Shown in pieces: positions 56,951 to 63,560 of a DNA stretch of 63,560 bases (the first letter of the stretch is position 1; every line of letters starts with the position of its first letter). A program made the position numbers and the translations under genes. Source of the DNA: Elusimicrobiota bacterium (lineage in GTDB: Bacteria; Elusimicrobiota; Elusimicrobia; UBA1565; UBA9628); contig JACRNU010000067.1 in assembly GCA_016234805.1 (NCBI GenBank), forward strand, positions 1 through 63,560. Direction: 5' to 3'. A model generated the notes under the pieces. It worked only from the letters and a program-made list of their open reading frames with translations, did not search any database and had not been told where the DNA came from.

Positions 56951-57951
56951 CACCGCTCCCTGTACCTGCGCGAGGATTTCGACGGAAGGTTGTAGCTGAA
57001 GGCCACCCGGTGCGTGCCCACCGTGCCCAGCACGCCCATGGAGCTGAAGGCGTAGTCGAAGGAGAGGTCGGAGAACTTGACGCCTCCGCCGATGCTCATC
57101 GAGGAGAGGGGCCCGAGGCTGCCGAGCGTGCGGCTGTTGAACCCGGCGCGCACCGCGGCCGTGAGGTTCTTGTCGAACTGCCGGGAGTACTCGGCGCCCA
57201 CGGCCGCGAAGGGATACATGTTGATGGGGGTCACGACCTCCAGGGACAGGGAGAGCCCGCGCATGGGATAGATGGCTCCGCCGACGCGGCCGCGGAAGGG
57301 CAGGGAGTCGCGGACGTCCACGTAGGACTGGCCGACCCCCATGTTCTGGAGGGAGGCTCCGAAGTCGTAAAGGAAGGGGCCGGAGTAGAAGCGGGACTGC
57401 AGGCCGATGTCCCCTCCCCAGCCATCCGCCTGCATCATCATGGTGGAGTGGATCCAGCGGACCACGGCGCCCACGTTGAGCTCCATGTCGCTGTCGGAGA
57501 GGTCGTAGCTGGACTGCCCCCACCCGGCCTCCAGGACGTAGTGGCGGGGCGTGAACTTGCCGACCACGTCGCCCGCGAGGTCGGTGTTCTCGACCTCCCC
57601 CATGTTCATGTAGCGCCAGCCGCCTCCGAGCACGATGGACTCCTTGAGGCGGTAGGCGAACATCCCCGCGTGGTAGCTGATGTCGGCCACGTGCATGCTG
57701 TTCTGGTAGGAGGCGGAGAGCCTCGGCACGCGCGCGAGGCCCGCCGGGTTCCAGTAGAGGGAGTACGCGTCGTCGGTGAGCGCGCTGTAGGCCCCGCCCA
57801 TGGCGATGGCGCGGGGGCCGAGGTCGAAGTTCAGGAACTCCGAGCCGGAGGTGCCGATCGTGTCCCGGGAGAAATCGACCGCGGAGGCGGGGCCGCGGGC
57901 CAGGAGGACCGCGAGGAGCAGCGTTCCGGCCGTCCGGGCGAGGGTCCTCAT
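56950..57951 (-). CDS. PorV/PorQ-family outer-membrane protein
   Basis: A 333-aa barrel. Signal peptide (TLLLAVLLARGPASA), then the family start GTSGSEFLNFDLGPRAIAMG, GAYSALTDDAYSLYWNPAGL and ASYQNSMHVADISYHAGMF. The remainder is transmembrane-strand-like. In Bacteroidota PorV shuttles type IX secretion cargo. Here it directly follows a giant protein with a sorting-like C-terminus (ATGA overlap), which supports a comparable role. I start at the ATG at 57951; the frame upstream lies in the giant gene. Confidence 0.85.
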   Translation of the reverse strand: MRTLARTAGTLLLAVLLARGPASAVDFSRDTIGTSGSEFLNFDLGPRAIAMGGAYSALTDDAYSLYWNPAGLARVPRLSASYQNSMHVADISYHAGMFAYRLKESIVLGGGWRYMNMGEVENTDLAGDVVGKFTPRHYVLEAGWGQSSYDLSDSDMELNVGAVVRWIHSTMMMQADGWGGDIGLQSRFYSGPFLYDFGASLQNMGVGQSYVDVRDSLPFRGRVGGAIYPMRGLSLSLEVVTPINMYPFAAVGAEYSRQFDKNLTAAVRAGFNSRTLGSLGPLSSMSIGGGVKFSDLSFDYAFSSMGVLGTVGTHRVAFSYNLPSKSSRRYRER

Positions 57952-60900
57952 CGCAGGACCACCGCTTTGAGGATCTTCTTGTCGCCGCCGTGCTCGATGA
58001 CCGCGAGGTACATCCCGCTGGCCACCATGCGGCCCCACATGTTGAGCCCGCCCCAATCGAGGTTGCCGGCCCCGGTGGCGAGGCGGTCGAGGATGAGGTC
58101 TCCCTGCACGGTGTAGATCCTGATGCGGGAATAGGGAGGCATGTTGGTGAAGGTGACGTAGCCGTCCCGGGACTTGTAGAAGGGGTTCGGGAAGACCTTG
58201 GCGTTGTGGGGGTCCGTCGGCGGGGTGGCCTGCACCAGCTGGAAGAGGGACAGGTGGTTGAGGAGCGCCGTGATCCTGAGGCTGGTGACGTCCACCACGG
58301 TGGGCATGGGGACGCACTTGGCCTTGGAGGGGTCGTAGCGCATGAGCACGATCTTGCTGGGGTCGGCTCCGCCTAGTTCCGCGGCCGTGTAGGAGAAGCT
58401 CAGGGTCAGGGGCTTGACGGGCTGGATGTAAGGGTAGGGGACGATGTAGAGGCCGATCCCGACGCCGTTCGAGCACAGGCTGGCTGCTCCGGACACGTTA
58501 TAGGTGGCGATGACGACCTCCACGTCGGTCGTGAAAGCGTTGGCCGGGGCCGTCAGGGAGACCGTGCGGGCCGCGGGGATGCCGATCGAGCCGCTGATGG
58601 TCGTGTCCTGAGCCGCCCGGAGCACCCCGCCCAGCTCGCCCGAGCTCGCCGAGGCCGAGCCCGTGGGGGTCCTGGTGGAGACCGCCGCGGAGTATTCGGG
58701 GGTCACCACCATGTCGTAGTTCTGCGCCCGCACCCTGAACCAGTAGGTCGTGCCCGTCAGCAGGCCCGTGACGGTGCAGGAGAGCGAGCTGTTGCGCTCC
58801 GAGAAGGAGCGGCTGCCCGGGCTGTTGAAGCTGGGGCTCACGTAGATGGGCGGGGCGGGAGACGGCCGCAGCGGGTTGTCGGTCGACCAGCTCACCTCGT
58901 AGGTCGTCGAGGAAGTGTTCCCGCTGGAATCCCAGGTGATGGTGACGCTGTCCGGGGTGGCGTTGGGGATCTGCAGCCCTTCGGGCCTGTTGGCCCAGGT
59001 GTAGGCCGAATGGGTGGAACGAGTGGGCGGGGCGGGATCGAGGTCGAAGGTGGCCCATATGGTGTCCACGGGGAATTGGGTCCCGAAGGACTCGATCCCG
59101 GAATCGTTGATGGCCGACATGGAGGTATGGTACATCTCGCTGGCAGCCAGGTCGGGGATCAGCTCCTTCATGAAGACGGACCCGCCGATGGTCTGGGTGG
59201 TTCCCGTGCTGTTCCAGACGAAGGAGCCGTCCCCGGAACGGGTGGCGAAGTAGATCTTGTACTCGGTGCCGACGGGATTGCCGTTCGTGTTCCACTGCAC
59301 GGTGACGGAGGCCGACCCGCCCACGACATGGTAGTAGCCGGGCTGTTGGGCCGGAGGAGAGGCCCAGGTGTAGACCGTGGTGGGCTGGGTGAGCTGCCAC
59401 TCCTGGCCGTCCGGCCTGATGCCGGTCAGCATGGCCACCCTGGCCGCGTTGGGCCTGAGCCAGGGAGGGGCCGAGCCCCCGTCGGTGTAGTTGGCCACGT
59501 TGACGGGGATGGGGGCCGCGTTCATCTTGTAGTTCACCGCGGTCGAAGGGATGGTCGCGTTGTAGATGTTGTAGGTGTTGACGAAGCCGCCCAGGGTCCC
59601 CGTGGACCAGGTCCAGTCGATGCAGGTGTTGCCGTTGGCCGCGCTGCAGGGGGAGCCGGTCAGCGGGATGAGCTCCCATCTGGTCGAGAACGTGGAATAG
59701 GCGAAGTTCGACCAGACGTCCGCGAGGTTCTTCGCCCGGATGCGCAGATAGTAGGAAGTCAGGGGCGTGAGTCCCCCGATGTCGAAGGTGGTGGTCGTCA
59801 GGGCGCCGAGCTCGTCCGTGGGCGTGACCGGCGCGTCGAAGTTTGCGTTGAGGGAGTAGGTGAGCTGGTAGACCGTGGAGGCGCTGTTGCCGTTGGCGTC
59901 CCAGAGCACGGTCACTCCGTTCGTGTTGACCGTGGAATACCGGATGTTGACGGGCACGGTGGAGAGCGTGAACACGTTCTGGGACACGGTGCCCGGCCCG
60001 TCCCCGGTCATGGAGAAGCCCTCCACGATGATGGCGGCCGTCACATTGGGCGTGAGCCCGATCTGGAGGAATTGGCCGGTCCAGGTGACCGGCGTCGGCG
60101 TGGTCACGGAGGTGATGTAGCCCCCGGAACTGGAGTAATAGATGTTGTAGCCCAGGGTCGGGTCGGCTTGGTTCGTCCAAGACCAGAGCACGGAGGTGGT
60201 GCTGAGCACCGTGCCCGTGGCCACGGCGGGGGCTATGGGCAGGGGCGGGCCGATGCGCATGAGCATGCTGTCCGAGTAGAGGCCGTTCTGCCCGATGCGG
60301 AGGTTGTACCAGCCGTTGGGAAGGGTGTTGGAGGTTTCCGGGAGGCGCACGGTGAACGAGGAGTTTACGGCCTCGGAGCCGAAGATGTTGGGGCTGAGGC
60401 TCCAGGGGTTGCTGTAGCCGTTCAAGGGAGCGGCGCCGGTGATGGAATGGTAGATCCGGGTCGTCATGTCGATGAAGAACCCGGAGCTGCCTTGGGAGGC
60501 GGTGCCGCCCGAGGAATCCACGGCCTGCAGGACCATCCTGGGGTGGAAATTCGAGGAGTTGGCGTGGCCGCCGGTGGCGGCTTCCGTGATCCGGGAGAGG
60601 TTCTTGTCGCGGGCGGTCATGTAGACCCCGGGGAGGTAGATGCCGCCGGCCGCGTTGACCGCGGTGATGGATGCGATGCGGACCGAAGGCGGGTAGCCGT
60701 ACATCTTGGCGTCCGGGGGGTTGGAGATGGTGAGGGGATAGTACTCGGCGTCGTTGACGAAGGAGCCGTTCGAGTACCCTCCGATGGCCACGAGCTCCTG
60801 GCCCAAGGTGAGCGTCAGGGTGTGCCAGGCGCGGGCCCGGTTCATGTTGCCGATGGAAGTGTAGGTGCTCAGCAGGCGGTCGTAGTACATCGCGCCGCGC

Positions 60901-63560
60901 TGCGGCTGTCCCATGCCCCGCGCCCCGCCCACGATGACGGGATTGCCGCCCGGCAGGACCAGGGCGGCGTGGTTGTAGGTCGCCCCCTTCTGGCTGGAGC
61001 CCACGGAGCTGGTCCAGGCGTTGCCCACCGGGTCGTAGGACAGAGACAGCGGAGGCTGCTCCGCCTGGCCCGCGCCGTCGTTGCCGAAGGTCAGCAGGAT
61101 GTCTCCGGAGGGCAGGGCCAGGGCTGAGTGGGAATGCACGTAGCGGACGACGTTGGGCGCCACGGATTCCCTTATCTGCGCCGCGCAGTACCAGCCCACC
61201 GTCCTGGCGGGGTTGAACAGGTTGAGCAGCAAGGCGGAGCTCATCACGCCGTTCTGGTTGACTCCTCCGGCGAAGAGGATCTCGCCGTTCTTCAGGAGCG
61301 AAGCGGTATGCTTGGCGCGCCCGGGGGACTCGCCGCTGCACACGTTGCCGTCAGCGTCATTGAGGGTCTCGAAGGAGGCGGAGTCGGCGGAGGTGGGAGA
61401 GGGGATGGAGCGCCATTGCCCGGTCGTGGAATAGTAGATCTCGGCGCGGTCGAGGTAGGGGCCGTTGGGGGCGGGCTCCTTGTTGTAGCCTCCGAACACG
61501 AGGAGGTTGCCGTCCGGCAGGGTCACGGCGGTGTGGGAGTCGCGCGAGGAGATCATGACTCCTGTGTCGCGCCAGACCCCTTCCCTCGGGTAGTAGATCT
61601 CGGCCGAGTTCGTCGGGCCCGTGGAGACCGAGTTGGCGGCATAGCCTCCGGCGATGAGCACCTTGCCGTTGGGAAGCAGGGCCGCGGAATGCAGGTCGCG
61701 GGCGAGCTTCATCTCCCCGGTGGGGGTGAACGTCCGGGCCACCGGGTCGTAGAGTTCCGCGGACTTCAGGACGCTGGGTCCGTTCGTCCCTCCTGCCACG
61801 AGGATGTAGCCGTTCGTGCCTGGAAGCACGGTCGCGGTATGGTTTCCCCTGCCGATGCTCATGGAGGTGGTCGTGTAGGTCCAATCCCGTTGGTAGGTCC
61901 ACAGCGTCATCCTGGGGTTGGGGTTCACCTGCCGGTCGGCGCAGTCCGTCCTGGTGATGTAGTCGCAGGTCCTGCCGCCCCAGAACCGCAGGTCTCCGCT
62001 GCGCGTGACCACGGCCGAATGGCTGAACTTCGAATCCACCCCGCTCGTGTTGAGGGGGATCCTGCTCCAGGTGTTAGCCTGGCTGTCGAACTCGTCGAAG
62101 TCCGCGAAGATCATGCTGCGGACGATGGCCATGGATTCCGCCGGGCCGGCGGAAAAGACGCCCAAGGACGTGGAGGAGCCGACGTCGACCCGGTCCGCCA
62201 CGTACCTGACATAGGCCGATTCGGCCACGATGCTGATGTCTCCCGAGATCGCGCCTGCCGCCCCGGCGATGACGTCCGTGTCGGAGGTGACGGTCCCGGT
62301 GATGTCCCTGAAATTCGCGGTGAAGGTGATCGCGCCCAACCGCTCGCCGGCGACCAGCACCTCGTAGATCAGGATGTTCCTGGGGATGACGGCGAACATC
62401 GAGGAGATGGCGAGTGAGAAGGTCGTATCAGTGACCGCTCGATAAGAAGTGCCCGCGACGCCCTCGAGGAAGGCCGTGCCGCTCGAGATCCTCCCTCCAA
62501 CGGTGCTGAGCGGGAAACCCACCAGGGTCAACACGCCATTCCAATTATTCCAGTCTCCACCGCATAGGTTGGGAACGTAGGGAGTGCCTGCAAAGCTGCC
62601 CGGGTAGACAGGAAAGTCCCCCTCATTGCCGCCCTTGATCGGCGATGCCGGAGACCCGGCGCCGACGCCGGCCCCGGAATCATTGTAGTCGATGCAGGCG
62701 GTGAGATCGTCGCCGGTGGCGCCGTCGATCGTCACAGGGGTCATTGAATAGTTCCCGGAATCAAAGATCAAGCCGAGCGTGCTGAGATAGGCCCAGCCGC
62801 AGGTGCCGCCCGCATCGCAGTAGACGTTTGCGCCGTTTAAGATCCCCCTTGTGCCGGCGTAGGTGCCGTTGTTTTGGACGTAGCCGGACATGAAGACGGA
62901 TTCTCCGCCTACGAAAGAGATCCGAGGATTGAAGAAGAGCATGACCCCATCCTCGATGAATCCTGTCACCTGGGAGTCGAGTTGGAAAAGCATGGAGAGG
63001 TCGATGTCCCATCCCGAGAGCGCCGCGGTGGAGGCTGAGTAGCCGAGGTCGCAGAAAGGAGGGCCGGGATTCGAGCACCCGCCAGCTGCCGTCGGCCCCA
63101 GGAGATAGCTTTCATACGCGATGGTGGCTTCCGGCATGAAATAGCTGGTGGGGATGTTGCCCAGGCCTCCCTGGATGACCACGCTGCCGTTGTTGCGCAG
63201 GGCCGCGGCAAAGCCGGCTTTGCGGGATGTCATCGGAGGCCCGTCCGACATGCTGTTGCCCATGGGGTCGTAGATCTCGGAGGTGTTGAGGAAGCCCCTG
63301 TCGGCCTCTATGTTCTTGGCGTAGTTGCCTCCGGCGATCAGCACCTTGCCGTCGGCCATGTTCGTGGCCGTGTGGTTGGCCCTGGCCTGCGCGAGAGCGG
63401 CCGCCCCGATCCAGCACCCCGTGGCGCAGAAGGCGGGGTCGGTGGTGAAGCGCTCGGAGGTGTTGAGGTAGCGCAAGGACCAGGCATTGGCCCCGGAGCC
63501 GTCCACGGCCAGGGCCGGGTTGTAGCCGCCGGTCACGAGGATGTCGCCGTTGAAGAGCAG
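57948..63560 (-). CDS. giant Kelch/fibronectin-III surface protein (5' end outside window)
   Basis: At least 1870 residues; the frame is open to the window edge (LLFNGDILVTGGYN), so the apparent GTG start at 63536 is not the true start. The N-terminal third has Kelch repeats (ATNMADGKVLIAGGNYAKN, ATVLPGTNGYILVAGGTNGP, AALLPNGKVLIAGGYAANSV), interrupted by a ~320-residue insert. The middle has five or more fibronectin-III-like domains (PLTSYYLRIRAKNLADVWSN, LTGTTYWFRVRAQNYDMVV). A ZU5-like segment follows. The C-terminus AKVFPNPFYKSRDGYVTF to MYLAVIEHGGDKKILKAVVL is a FlgD-Ig/type IX sorting-like domain. Probably exported to the surface with the PorV-like protein next to it. Confidence 0.82.
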   Translation of the reverse strand: MLFNGDILVTGGYNPALAVDGSGANAWSLRYLNTSERFTTDPAFCATGCWIGAAALAQARANHTATNMADGKVLIAGGNYAKNIEADRGFLNTSEIYDPMGNSMSDGPPMTSRKAGFAAALRNNGSVVIQGGLGNIPTSYFMPEATIAYESYLLGPTAAGGCSNPGPPFCDLGYSASTAALSGWDIDLSMLFQLDSQVTGFIEDGVMLFFNPRISFVGGESVFMSGYVQNNGTYAGTRGILNGANVYCDAGGTCGWAYLSTLGLIFDSGNYSMTPVTIDGATGDDLTACIDYNDSGAGVGAGSPASPIKGGNEGDFPVYPGSFAGTPYVPNLCGGDWNNWNGVLTLVGFPLSTVGGRISSGTAFLEGVAGTSYRAVTDTTFSLAISSMFAVIPRNILIYEVLVAGERLGAITFTANFRDITGTVTSDTDVIAGAAGAISGDISIVAESAYVRYVADRVDVGSSTSLGVFSAGPAESMAIVRSMIFADFDEFDSQANTWSRIPLNTSGVDSKFSHSAVVTRSGDLRFWGGRTCDYITRTDCADRQVNPNPRMTLWTYQRDWTYTTTSMSIGRGNHTATVLPGTNGYILVAGGTNGPSVLKSAELYDPVARTFTPTGEMKLARDLHSAALLPNGKVLIAGGYAANSVSTGPTNSAEIYYPREGVWRDTGVMISSRDSHTAVTLPDGNLLVFGGYNKEPAPNGPYLDRAEIYYSTTGQWRSIPSPTSADSASFETLNDADGNVCSGESPGRAKHTASLLKNGEILFAGGVNQNGVMSSALLLNLFNPARTVGWYCAAQIRESVAPNVVRYVHSHSALALPSGDILLTFGNDGAGQAEQPPLSLSYDPVGNAWTSSVGSSQKGATYNHAALVLPGGNPVIVGGARGMGQPQRGAMYYDRLLSTYTSIGNMNRARAWHTLTLTLGQELVAIGGYSNGSFVNDAEYYPLTISNPPDAKMYGYPPSVRIASITAVNAAGGIYLPGVYMTARDKNLSRITEAATGGHANSSNFHPRMVLQAVDSSGGTASQGSSGFFIDMTTRIYHSITGAAPLNGYSNPWSLSPNIFGSEAVNSSFTVRLPETSNTLPNGWYNLRIGQNGLYSDSMLMRIGPPLPIAPAVATGTVLSTTSVLWSWTNQADPTLGYNIYYSSSGGYITSVTTPTPVTWTGQFLQIGLTPNVTAAIIVEGFSMTGDGPGTVSQNVFTLSTVPVNIRYSTVNTNGVTVLWDANGNSASTVYQLTYSLNANFDAPVTPTDELGALTTTTFDIGGLTPLTSYYLRIRAKNLADVWSNFAYSTFSTRWELIPLTGSPCSAANGNTCIDWTWSTGTLGGFVNTYNIYNATIPSTAVNYKMNAAPIPVNVANYTDGGSAPPWLRPNAARVAMLTGIRPDGQEWQLTQPTTVYTWASPPAQQPGYYHVVGGSASVTVQWNTNGNPVGTEYKIYFATRSGDGSFVWNSTGTTQTIGGSVFMKELIPDLAASEMYHTSMSAINDSGIESFGTQFPVDTIWATFDLDPAPPTRSTHSAYTWANRPEGLQIPNATPDSVTITWDSSGNTSSTTYEVSWSTDNPLRPSPAPPIYVSPSFNSPGSRSFSERNSSLSCTVTGLLTGTTYWFRVRAQNYDMVVTPEYSAAVSTRTPTGSASASSGELGGVLRAAQDTTISGSIGIPAARTVSLTAPANAFTTDVEVVIATYNVSGAASLCSNGVGIGLYIVPYPYIQPVKPLTLSFSYTAAELGGADPSKIVLMRYDPSKAKCVPMPTVVDVTSLRITALLNHLSLFQLVQATPPTDPHNAKVFPNPFYKSRDGYVTFTNMPPYSRIRIYTVQGDLILDRLATGAGNLDWGGLNMWGRMVASGMYLAVIEHGGDKKILKAVVLR
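62136..62154 (-). repeat. in-frame palindrome in the giant gene
   Basis: TTCCGCCGG-G-CCGGCGGAA, 9-bp arms and a 1-bp centre. It encodes SAGPAES within VFSAGPAESMAI. Confidence 0.55.

Overview
The window is GC-rich bacterial chromosome from a Gram-negative-type (outer-membrane-bearing) organism. Outer-membrane barrels, a PorV-like protein, a PilT motor, the Bat/MoxR operon, a secreted-MFS fusion and long chains of 1-4 nt overlapping genes together suggest a high-GC member of Elusimicrobiota or a neighbouring uncultured phylum. That assignment is inference from gene content; there is no rRNA gene to test it.

Layout. 1-11972: one tightly packed plus-strand run (pilT, deoxynucleoside kinase, pgeF-like laccase-domain protein, hisC, cmk, plsC, rpsA, a TPR protein, a peptidase/beta-propeller/barrel protein, lysA, a small membrane protein). 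11973-13053: a gene-poor, AT-richer gap with a near-perfect dif (XerC/XerD) site at 12692-12719. To its right nearly all genes are on the minus strand up to 63560, so transcription converges on the dif site. This fits the replication terminus.

13-24 kb is an accessory zone: a lone winged-helix-like protein, two outer-membrane barrels (one with a 3' frameshift), an ankyrin lipoprotein, and five separate modules built on polymerase-beta-type nucleotidyltransferases (AbiE-like, XRE/DUF6036-like, MNT/HEPN, and two with small unknown partners). Some have palindromic operators and apparently leaderless promoters. 22.9-34.5 kb is housekeeping: tRNA-Arg, apt, a sigma-70 factor, acylphosphatase, two tRNA-Pro, MerR, HU, DUF151 nuclease, gpsA/plsY, hflX, miaA, miaB, PilZ, and spermidine-synthase-like membrane proteins. 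37-45.6 kb is the MoxR-DUF58-BatA-E operon, in which one gene is broken by a 73-bp tandem duplication. 45.6-53.6 kb holds HEAT, ACT, secreted metalloprotease-like, secreted-MFS and RDD proteins. 53.7-63.6 kb holds an ArnT-type glycosyltransferase, then a cell-surface operon: a giant Kelch/fibronectin-III protein with a C-terminal sorting-like domain, a PorV-like barrel and a coiled-coil protein.

The most unusual sequence-level signal is a family of short GC-rich palindromic elements inserted in frame inside conserved genes (hflX, miaA, miaB, a spermidine-synthase-like gene, batC and others), so that they are translated as extra Gly/Pro/Arg-rich peptides. Other points of note are the dif/terminus, the nucleotidyltransferase toxin-antitoxin cluster beside it, and repeated examples of a -10 box placed 6-9 nt before a start codon.
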